64,000 bases of DNA from Dugong dugon (Eukaryota > Chordata > Mammalia > Sirenia > Dugongidae), in the NCBI GenBank assembly GCA_030035585.1, contig CM057461.1:165861624-165925623 (forward strand). The letters run 5' to 3'. The first letter of the stretch is position 1, and every line of letters begins with the position of its first letter. Below, one piece after another: positions 39,701 to 51,700 of the stretch. Under the pieces are notes generated by a model. It saw nothing but the letters and a program-made list of their open reading frames with translations. It was not told the origin of the DNA and searched no databases. The position numbers and the translations under genes are program-made.

Positions 39701-42700
39701 AAAAAAGAAATTTTTTAATTCAGTTAATTAATTTTAATTGTAATCGTGATCACAAATGTACCCATTTTGCTTTAAAATCAGTGGAATGGTTTTTTCTTTT
39801 GGTTTTTGTTTTCTACCTATGTGATTACAGTACAACCTACCTGTAGTCACGTAGGTAGAAAATGGAAATATTAGTGATTTACAGTGGAATTCTGAGTCAG
39901 GATGTTGTATTCTTGCCAATTTCCATTGCCTCTTGTGCTGTTTCTTTTTAGGAGAGACAGTTAAGGGAATTGTAAAGAAAATTGCCACGCTCTCACCTAC
40001 GATCACTTATTTCCCTTGGTCTCTTTATTCTCTTGCTGGAGAAGTTTTATTGTTTTTCTTTTTTGTGGGGGAAGGGGAGGTTTTTTTTTATTATTTTGAT
40101 TGTTCATTTAGAAATATTCCATTTGTCTCTTTCAGCGGACCCTTTTGAAACTATGTTAAAGTCATTATTGAGGTATCAGTCTGGTAGTGGGGGTGCAAGT
40201 GAAAACCACATGAGGAAAAAATTATATGAAAATGGTGTGACTAATTCTCTGCAGAGTAATTTTGCTGTCTTGCTAAAGGTAAGGTGGTAAGTAGTTTGGC
40301 CTCGAGTTCAACACAATAGAGATAATAGTATACTTTTTGACTTTTTGACTATTGACATATCCTGGCTTTGATGCTCTTTTCTTTTTAAGTTTTAAAAATA
40401 TTTTATTTTAGATTTTAGGTGAAAGTTTACACAGCAAATTGGATTCCCGTTTAACAATTTTTATACAAATTGTTCTGTGACATTAGTTAAAATTTTTATA
40501 TGTCTTTATTTCTATTCTGTTCGTTCTGTTTCCATTGAACTAGCTTCTCTGCCCCTCCTTGCCTTCTCATCTTTGCTTTTGGGTGAATGTTGACCATTTG
40601 GTCTGGTATAGTTGATTGTTTAAGGGAGCACGTTCCTCACAGATATTATTTATTTTATAAGCCAAATTTAGCTGAAAGGAAACCTTTGGGAGTGGCTTCA
40701 GTTCCAAGTTCAAAGGGTAACTTAGGACAATAGTCTCGGGGGTTCCGCTAGTCTCTGTCAGTCCAGTTAAGTCTAGTCTTTTTTAGAACTTTGAGTTTTG
40801 TTCTACATTTTTCTCCCATTCTATCCGGGACCATCTGTTGTGTCCCGCTCAGAACAGTCAGTAGTGGTAGCCAGGAACCATCTACTTCTGGTCTCAGGTT
40901 AGAAGAGGCCGTGGTTTGTGTGGGCTGTTAGTCCTATGGACTAGTTTCTTCTTTGAGTCTTAGGTTTCCTTCATTCTCTTTTGCTCCAGACAAGTAGAGA
41001 ACAATGTTGTATCTTAGATGGGTACTCACAAGCTTTTTGGACCCAGACACTACTCATTGATACTGTTTTCTTACCTGTCTCTGTAAGCTGACTTTTATTT
41101 TCCTGAGATTCTAAAACAAGAAAACACAAAAAACCCAGACAAACAAAAGCAAAACACACACACCCCAAAAAGAAAATGAAGCAAAAATCCTAAAACCTAG
41201 ACTGTTGGAATGATGAGAATGGAGAGAGCCTGAAGATGTTTGCTCTATCAGTTGATTTGTTGTTAGTTTTCAGGCCAGACTTTAAGCCAATGTTTCCCAC
41301 CTGAAATACACCCTGTTGTTAAAAATGCAGATTCCTGGGCCCTTACTCAAACTTATTGAAACAGAATCTCTGGGAGGGAGGACCTGACGTTTTAAAGAAG
41401 CTCCCCAAATGATTTACAAAGTTTGAGAACAAAACTAATCCATACCAGTTAGCCTCTTTTCCTTTTTGTCCTTAAAGATCCTTAGCTGAACCCTGTGTGC
41501 TATCTGACAATTCTGTGTCCCCAAGGGAGTACTCCAAACCTTCAGCCTTATTCTAGTATTGCCAGTACTCCCCAACCCTTTGCTTCCACGTACATGTTAA
41601 TTTTTCAGGTTTCCTTCTGTTATTGACTTATAGTTTTATTCCATTGTGGTCAGAGAAGATACTTTGTATGTTCCTTCTGTTATTGACTTATAGTTTTATT
41701 CCATTGTGGTCAGAGAAGATACTTTGTATGATTTCAGTCTTCTTAAATTTATTGAGACTTCTTCTGTGGCCTAACATATGGTCTGTCCTGGATAATAATT
41801 CCATATTCTCTTGAGAAGAATGTGAATTCTGCTGATGGATGGAGTGTTCTATAGTTGTCTGTTCTAGTTGATTTATTCAGTTACTCTGTTTCATATGGAT
41901 CTTCTGTCTAATTTTTTTGTTTAATTAGTGGAAGTAGGGTATTATAATCTCCAGCTACTATTGGGAAAATGTTTGTTTCTCCCTTCCATTCTGTCAGTAT
42001 TTGCTTCATATATTTTGAGGCTCTTTTTGAGTGTGTATGTGTTTGTAATTGTTATATCTTTTTGATGGATTGAACCCTTTATCAATATATATAATGTCCT
42101 TCTTTGTCTCTTGTAACAATTTTTGACTTGTCTATTTTTTCTAATATTAGTTTAGCCATTCCAGCTCTTTTTTGGTTACTGTTTGCATGTAATATCTGTT
42201 TCCAACCTTTTACTTTCAACCTGTTTGTGTCTTTGAATCAAAAGTGAGTCTCTTGTAAGCAGTATGTGGTTAGATCATGTTTGGGTTTTTTTTTTTTTTA
42301 AAATCCATTCTGTCTGTCTATGCCTTTTAATCGGAGAGTTTAATCCATTTACATTTAATTACTAATAAGCGGGTAAGGACTTCTGCTATTTTGCTGTTTG
42401 TTCTCTAGGTCTTATATCTTTTTTGTTCCTCAGATCCTTATTACTGCTTTCTTTTGTTATTGATTTTTTTCCTGGTGTTTTGTTTCCCTTTTCATTTCTT
42501 TTTCTGTAATTTTAAAATTTTTTCCTAGTGATTACTTCGGATATTACAATTAACATTTTAACTTTATAACAATTAAGTTTGAATTAATACTAACTTAGTT
42601 TCAATAAAATACCTAAGCTCTGCTCCTTTATAGCTCCATCCCCCCTTTATGTTGTTATTGTCACAAGTTATATCTGTATACGTTGTCTGCTCATTAATAT

Positions 42701-45700
42701 AACTTTATAATTTTTAAATGTGTTTTTCTTTTAAATCATACGGGGAAAAAAAAAGAGAGAGAGAAAAGAGGATTTACAAATCAAATATGCAATACTACTG
42801 AACAGCTGCCTTTGGCATTTCTTGTAGGGCAGGTCTACTAGTGAGAAACTCCTTAGTTTTTATCTGGGAATGTCTTAATTTTTCCTTCATTTTTGAAGGG
42901 TAGTTTTACCAGATATGGAATTCTTGGTTGATAAGTTTTTTTTTTTTCCTTTCAACTCTTTAAATATGTCATCCCACTGCTACTGTCGCCAATACCCATG
43001 CTTTTAATTACTTTCAGCAGAAACCACCTGGGAAGCTTCCTGTTTCTGTACATGGAGTTGAGACAGCTAAGAAGGTCACAAGTCACATATTTTTCCTAGA
43101 ATTGTTGTGAGGCAAAAATTCCATGCTTATTAAGAAAAATAATATTTTCTGAAGCAAGCACACTTTGATATTTGGTAACATGAAAGTAATTTTTCAAATA
43201 TATTATTCTATTTTAACTGTTGTTTTTCTGTTTTCTTCATACTTTGCCCAAATCTCAGAATTTTTTTAAAGTATATTCACTTGTTCAGTTTATTAATTTT
43301 GATACTTTGGAATCATTGAGGCCTCCCTTCCCTTTCTCCAAAAAAAGTTTTATATTCCATATATTTCACTTGAAGTTGGTGTAAACCTATGTAATGCTAA
43401 CGCTTTTCATTTTGAATATTTATTTTACATTTTACAAAATTTAGTCCTTTGTACTGTGACAAGAAATTCACGAAGTTGATATGGGGAATAGTTTAAAATT
43501 GAGTTCCTGTCATGGAAGGGGCTTTATATATGTTACCTTACAAAATCCTTACACAATAGTTACGTGAGGTGGATATAATTATCCCTATCACAGCAGCCAT
43601 GCGATGTAGCAGTTACCATTCCCATTTAACTGATGAGGCACCTGAACCTCTGAAAGGTTAATAAGCAAATTTCCCAAAGTCACATTACTTCTAAGTGACA
43701 GAGCCAGAAGTAAAACCAAGATTTTCTGATTTCAAAGCTTGTCATCTTTTCTATTTGACACTGCTTTTATTTCACAAGAGACTAATTAAATATTTGGGGA
43801 ATGAAGGATTGACAAAGAGACTCTGAGAAGTTCCTGTTACTTGCTGAGTTTTTCTAAGATTTAGCCAGAGGAGACAGTAAATCACTGTGGTTCTCTGTTC
43901 TCTTTCAGCTTTCAGAAGAGTTATTAGCTAAATGGCTCTCCTATCCAGAGTCCCAGCATGTTCCCCTCTGCCAGCATATGCTTGGTTTTGCTATGAAGTC
44001 TGTTACACAGATGGTAATGGGTAGTACCTTTGAAGATGACCAGGAAGTCATTCGCTTCCAGAAGAATCATGGCACGGTAAATCTAGTGATGAATTTAAAA
44101 TTATTCTTTCCTCAAGTGGGGTAGTTGAATGATGCAGACTTTGTCTCTAAAGGAGAAAGTTTAAGATTCTGTGGTACAGGTAGTCCCCCACTTACTTTTC
44201 AATATTATTGCCTTTTATTATCAGTATGTTTATATATCCAATCTTTATTTGTCTTTGGGGGTTGGAAACATTACATATAAACTTACAGATATAGTTAATA
44301 CATACTTGGCATACGTATTACTAACAATAATATGTACCAAAAGACAGTGTAAGTACAGTTCATCATAACTTGAATATGTCATAAGTCAGGGACTACCTGT
44401 ATAGAAATTTCCATATTTTGTGCTGAAAAGAACAATGCAAGCAAAATTAATTATTGCCTTTTTAAAAAATGTAAGCAGTTACTTTTTTAAAGCAATTTTT
44501 GAAATGTAAAAAATGCATGACTAATTTTTTTTTAATACTTAGCAAGTATGTTATAAAAATAATACTGATACTAAGAATTTTTCAAATATTTATCCATTGA
44601 TTAATAAACTTTATTACTTTCACCATGATTTGGTTTTGTTTCAGAACTTGTGAATTATAATCAACTTAAAATTTTTTCCTCTGCTGCTTATCATCTCTAA
44701 ACCTTAAACATAATTTTTAACCTTTTTCTGAATCTCAACCAATATTTATCAACATCTCAGGTGAAATAAAAATTTGGAATTATCGGTGAATTTTATTTAT
44801 CTGCTGGTACCATTATAATAAAAAATTGATTATACTGCCATATCCTCCCCTCCTTCCCATTCCTAGTCCCTTTAAATAAAAGCAGGTTTTTGCTTTCCAG
44901 TTGTAATTAATTTGAAGGGTGCCTTGTTTGAAATCATTAAAATATATTTGTAGCCTATTCTGAGAGACTGTGGAGTAAATGATTGTGTCCAAAAAACAAA
45001 CCAAACCCACTGCCGTAAAGTCAATTCCGACTTACAGCGACCCTACAGGACAGAGTAGAACTGCCCCATAGGGTTCCCAAAGTTGTAAATCTTTATTGAA
45101 GCAGACTGGCACGGCACATCTTTCTCCTATAGAGTGGCTGGGGGATTCGAACTGCTGACCTTTCCGTTAGCGGCTGAGGGCTTACCCTGTGCACCACTAG
45201 GGCTCCAGTGATTGTGTAGCCCATTTAAAAAGGACAGATTAATTGTCAGATCTGTTGGTGAGAATGGAATTCTTCAGTTACTAGCCTAGATTACTTTGTA
45301 TTATTTAGAAAATCTAGCTAGTAAATATTTTCCTATTTTCAGGTTTGGTCTGAGATTGGAAAAGGCTTTCTAGATGGGTCGCTTGATAAAAGTACAACTC
45401 GGAAAAAACAATATGAAGATGGTATGTTTGGTCACTCTTAATTTTTACTAAGGACAAAGGTGTATATACCCAATTTTAACAGAGTTATCTCTGAATGGTG
45501 GGATTATAGGTTATTTATGTTTTTCCCCTATGTTTTATATGGTGTAATTTTTTTTTTTTTTTTTCTAACTAGAGAGGAAAAAGCAATTGGCTAGTAAAAG
45601 AAACTCTAGCACTCACTGCAGAATGAGGGTGCTGTAAAGCCAGTACATCCTATAGGGCTTATGGAAAGTATAAAAGTACAACGCTAAGAAAGCAATTTGA

Positions 45701-48700
45701 CAGTACATTTTAAGAGCCGTAAGTAATGGATGACATTATCTAAAAGAAGAAAGCATTCCTGAAAATAGTTTTTGTAATACTCTTTCTGCAAGTGAAAAAC
45801 CAGAAGCAACCGAAATGTCCAACAGTATAGGAATTTGTTGAAAAATGAATGATATTTTTCATGATATAAAATAGATATTTTTAAAAATATAAAAATATAT
45901 AGAAATTGAGTAAAAAAAACCCTTCAAAATTGTTTGACATTGATTAACAACTTAATAAAATTTACACAGAAAAATGAAGTTTCCATTTAAGATAGCCTTC
46001 CAAAATTATTCTCCCTTGTTCTTTTTTTAGAAATAAAGAGGGTAAATTTTAAAAGTACAGACGGCCTTGTAATAATGGATTATTTTCATATATGATAGTA
46101 TTGCTTCATAGTATTCTGTTCATTCATTTTTCAACAGATATTTATTGAGGCCTACTATGTGCCAGGCACTATTCTATGCATAGAAGATAAAAATTTTTGT
46201 GACTTTTTAGCAAACACTTGCAAGACAAAATCGGTCTTGCAGATTATGTGGATATTCAAATTTCCAAGGGAAGACTATTCCAGGTAGAGGAAAAGTAATT
46301 GCAAAGTCTTTGAGGTGGTATTCTTCCTGATGTATTTGAGGTACAACAGGGAGGCCAGTATGGCTGGAGTGAAGTGAGTTAAAAAATAAAAGGAGGTGAG
46401 GTCTGGAGAGTCGGACAGAAGGACAGATTTTGTAAGGCTTATAGATTATTGTATGTCTAGGTTGTTACTACGAGATAGAATTCCACTGGAAGTTTTGAAG
46501 AGAGGAATGATATCCGAGTTAAACTTTACAAGGATCACTTTGGTTGCCATGATAGACTAATAAGAGCCAACAGCAGAAGTAGGGAGACTAGGGGGATATT
46601 GCAGTGAACCAAGCAAGTGAGAGAATGTGGCCTAGATAACGTGACAGGCAGCAGTGAAGGTGATGAAGATATCTACTGTATTTATTTAACCATTAAAAAA
46701 AAATGTCTTTTATTCCCAAGCTGGCATTGGAATCTCAGCAAACACTTTCTTCTTTTCTGCATTTTCACACTGATCCTTTCTTTTCTTTTTTAACAACTTT
46801 ATTGAGGTATAATTCACATGTCATACAGTTCACCCATTTAAAGTGTACAGTTCAGTGGCTTTTAGTATATTCACAGATATGTGCAGCCCTCACCACAGTC
46901 AATTTTAGAACATTTCTTCACCTGAAGAAGAAATCCCATATCCTTTAGCTATCACACCTCTAGTCCCACCACCCCTCCCTGCTGCCAATCCTCAGCAACT
47001 ACTAGATTTACTAATTCTGTACTTTCATATGAATGGAATCATTATAGTATGTGATCTTTTGTGACTGGCTTCTTTCACGTAGCATACAGTTTTCAAGGTT
47101 CATCCATGATGTAGAATATACTTCATTCCTTTTTATGGCTGAATCATATTCTTTTGCATGGATATACCACATTTTGTTTATCCATTTGTCTATTGATAGA
47201 CACTTGGATTGTTTCTACCTTTTGGCTATTATGAATAATACTGCTATAAACATTCATTTACAATTTTCTATGTGGACATATGTTTTCATTTCTTCTGGGT
47301 ACATACCTAGGAGTGGAACTGCTGGATCATAGTTCTACTCTGCACTCATGGGGTTGCCATGAGTTGGAAGTGACTCGATGGCAGGTAACAATAACAACAA
47401 CATGGTATGTTTAATCATCTGAAGAACTGCCAGACTGTTTTGCAAAGTGGCTGGACCATTTTACTTACCCACCAGCAGTGTATGAGGGCTTTGATTTCTT
47501 CACAGCCTCCCCAACACCATATCTGACTCATGATTCTAGCTATCCTGCTGGGTGTGAATCGGTATCTCATTGTGGTTTGATTTGCATTTCTCTAGTGACT
47601 AATGATGTAGAGCATCTTTTCATGTGGTTATTGGCCATTTGCATTTTTTTTGTCTATTCAAGTTCTTTGCCTATTTTTTAAGTAAGGCAGTTGACTTTTT
47701 ATTGTTGAGTTGTAAGTTATTTATATATCTTAGATACAAGTCTTTTGTCAGATACATGATTTCTAATTATTTTCTCTCATTCTTTGATTATCTTTTCATT
47801 TTCTTGATGGTTTTAAATTTTGATGAAGTCCGGTTTATCTACTGTATTTTGAAGATAGAACCACCAACATTGGCTGGCAGATTAGATGCAGGGTGAGAGG
47901 GAGAAAGAGAGGGAGACACCACCAAGCATTTGGGCCTGAGTATCTAAAAATAAGGTTATGGAAATAAGATGGAGAAACTGGGGAAATATCCAGTGTGAGG
48001 GAATAAAAGATCAGGAGTTCAGTTTTGGGTATGTTATGTTTAATATGCTTCATATACTCAAGTGGAGAGATGCTGAGTTGGTTTTTAGATATATGAGAGT
48101 TCAGGGGAGAGAGGTCCTGACTGGAAATATGAATTTGGGAGTTATTTCTACATCTGTTTCTACTTCTAAATGAGTGATGCATGATCTGGGAAAAGAATGG
48201 AATTAAGAGGACAGAATTTAGAAAGAAGATGCATAATATCAAGGGAGTGGGGGCATATGTATGTGGAGGCTTCTTGGATGCAGGTGTTGTTCAACTTCTT
48301 GCCCTAGGTGGTGGTGATGTGGATGTTTGCTTTATAATCAATCATTCCTTAAACCGTACATATATGTTTGCCATACTTTTTTTTTTTTTTTTTTTTTTTT
48401 TTGGTATGTATGCTATATTTAACAAAAACAAGGAAGAAAAAGTAGATGAGTTTAAACATAAATTAGCTCTCTTTATTGTTAGTAACTACTCTTTTATCTT
48501 TGGAAATTTTATTCTGCATATAGTAAAATTGTATGGAATTATTATTATTATTATTATTTTTTAGTCTTTATTTTTATTTTTTTTATATATTTTATTGTAC
48601 TTCAGGTGAAAGCTTACAGAGCAAATAGTTTCTCATGAAATAGTAGTACACATGTTGTTCTATGACATTGGTTAACAACCCCACAACGTATTAAGCCTCT

Positions 48701-51700
48701 AAATTCTCAACCTTTTTTTTCTTTGATGAAAATTACAGATGGCCAAAGATACACCGTTTCAAAAATTTCTACATTCACAGTTCAGTGACATTGACTACGC
48801 TCTTCCAACTGTGCTGTTATTCTCACTTAAGATGAAGGCTTACAGAACAAAATAGTTTTTCATTTAACAGTTACTACACATGTTGCCCTATGACAATGGT
48901 TAACAATCTCACAGCACATCAAGAATATCCTTAGTCCACCTTGTGTTCCCTATCACCAGGGGGCTTCCTTGTCCCCTTCTGTCTTCTGGACCTTGTCAGT
49001 GGACTATTGTACCTCTTTAGTCTCATTTGTTTATTTATTTATTTATTTATTTTTATTTTATTTAAACACCATTTCAAAACTTTTTACTTACACATTTAAG
49101 TGATATTGACTATGCTCTTCCAATTGTGCTGCCATTCTCGCCCAAGATGAAGGCTTACAGGACAAAACAGCCTCCCATTTAATAGTTACTACAAATGTTG
49201 CCCTATAGCAGTGGTCAACAATCTCACAATACATCGACAGTGTCCTTATTCAATTTGTGTTATCATCAGTTTCCTACTCTCCCTCTGCCTTCTGGCCCTT
49301 GTCACCGGACTCCTGTACCTCGTTAGTCCCATTTAGTTTTACTGGGCTGTCCGTTCCCAGGCTTAACATCGAACCTCGAAGGTAACTTCACCTCTGAGCT
49401 GAAAGGGTGTCTGGGGGCCACACTCTTGAGGTTTCTCTAGTATTCTTTAGGCCAGTAAATCTGGTCTTCTTTTTTTTTTTTTGGGAGTTAAAATTATACT
49501 CTACATCCTTCTCCAGCTCTGCCCAGAACCCTCTGTTGTGATCCTGGTCAGAGGAGTCATTGGTGGTAGCCGAGCACCATCTAGCTGTACTGGACTCAGT
49601 CCCGTGGAGGCCTTGGTAGCTGTGGACCATTAGTCCTTCGGACTAATCTTTTCCTTGTATCCTGTTCTCTTCGTTCTCCCTTGTTCCCGAAGGGATGAGA
49701 TCAGTGGAGTATCTTAGATGGCCGCTCATAGGCTTTTAAGACCCCAGACACTACTCACCAAGGTAGAATGTAGAGCATTATCTTTATAAGTAGTGTCATG
49801 CCAGTTGAGCTAGATGTTCCCCGAGATCATGGTCCCCAGAGCCCTCCGTCCAACAACTCAGTCCCTCGGGGGGTTTGGATGTGTCTATAGGGCCTCCATG
49901 ACCTTTCCTTGTGCAGGTTGTGTTAGTTTCCCCTGTACTATGTACTGTCTCACCTCTCACCCAAGTTACCACTTATGGAATTATTTTTTAAAAAAAAGTT
50001 CAACCTTCACAAATGTTTATATTCTAAAATCTTTTTTTTTTTCCCTAAGCCCTTATGCAACTGGAATCTATTTTAAAGAAAATCATAAAAGAACGAAAAG
50101 GGAGGAACTTCAGTCAGCATATTTTCATTGACTCCTTAGTACAGGGGAACCTTAATGACCAGCAGGTAATGCAATTGTTAAACGTTTATCAAATAAAAAA
50201 TAATCGAACTTTAATCCAGATGCCCTCATAAAATTCAGTGGCTCTGTTCTCTTTTATTATACATCATAAGTGGTACAAGTAGTTAGTGTCCTTTTATTTA
50301 GCTCTCTGACACAGCTCTGTATTATTCAATATTTGAATAAACAAATATTGAGCCAAAATTCCATGATCATAAAAGAGGAGGAAGACTTGTGTAAGCCTTT
50401 ATATACTAAACCGGCTCTGCCTACATGGCCAGGTGTGGTAGGTTGGCTTCTTCACAGTCTGTGTCTGTCACCCTAGCCTACCACTGCATTTATGGTGTTG
50501 CCAGGCAAAGGACAGAAGTGGAGCCATTGTTGCCACAATTGTTCATTATAGAAATTTTTTGCTCTACCCTACAAATGCAACTCAACTTTTAGTTCCTGGC
50601 AGACAGAAGTGTTTTTGTGTGTATGTGTGTGTATTCACGTGTGCACGCAAAAATGGAATCAGGCTCCAAGGAGAATGGCAGCCTCTTCTCCACTGTTCCT
50701 GAGGCTTTGTTGGTGCATCAGGCCAAGCCAGAAAGATGGACTAAGAGTTTGTTTGTCAGAGTGCATCGTGAGCAAATAACATTATCAACAAATACTTACT
50801 GCATCAAAAAGCAATGCGATGTTTACTTTGGTTTTCACATACAGATTTTGTTTTAATGAAAACATTGTAAAGAAATAAGATACTTTTTTCTTTCCTTGAC
50901 CTTAATTTTACACTCTAGGTTATTTTGGAGGGCCTAATATAGGCCACTTTACATTTCACACTTTCTAAATTTAGTTTTGTTTCCTAGATCCTAGAAGACA
51001 GTATGATATTTTCTCTGGCTGGTTGCATAATAACTGCAAATTGTAAGTACAAATTGATTTCTTTTTAGATGGATTATAAAATATGTAAAGGTAAAGCTAT
51101 TCTAAATGAAGGAAATACTGTTTGCAGGACCTTATATAAAAATTTCCCTTTCCTCCTCTTTTTTATTCTTGTTTAAAACGCTTGATTCACATAGTATCTT
51201 TTTTTTACTCCAGGTTCCCTATGCCACCTCTGAACATTGCCATAAATTTCTTGACACAGCTTTATGGATTGTGAATTCTAGTTAGTGCCTTTAAAATGAA
51301 CTGCTATTGACACCTTTCCGGTTGGAGCAGTGAGCTTTTCAATTTCCTGCTGCTGCTTTTCACTTTGACTCCAATCCAGTCTGCTATTATTAAGTTCTAC
51401 CAACGGGAAATATAGGCCACAGAAATCAGGATTTAAAAGAACCCTTCTGTTGGTGGAATTGAAGGTGATTTTTTTAAAAATTCTAAAATACATGTTTCTA
51501 AGTTTCCTCACAGGTCTTTAGTATATATAAAAATTCGTATATAGACATAAAATATACTAATATAAAATGCTTAAAGGAAATATTAAAATATCTGTTTAAA
51601 ATCTAGACAATTTATATTCACCCAAAGGGTTTCATTCCCAGGTCTTTCTGTTTAAGGAAAATTTCCAAAAAATGATGAGTACAAGTGAAAACTTCCCATA

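Larger units (their letters stand above)
46130..48260 (-). repeat. L2 LINE remnant interrupted by L1
   Basis: Left part 46130-46680 ('ctactatgtgccaggcacta', 'gggaggccagtatggctgga') and right part 47840-48260 ('gatcaggagttcagttttgg', 'aagtggagagatgctgag') are consecutive L2 pieces. An L1 lies between them; atctactgtattt occurs at both junctions (about 46669 and 47838). CYP20A1 intron 6. Confidence 0.7.

Noticed and set aside
47835-48242. 135-codon minus-strand frame as a gene
   Set aside because: It matches a decayed L2 reverse-transcriptase region with a neighbouring L1 insertion, so it is repeat-derived.
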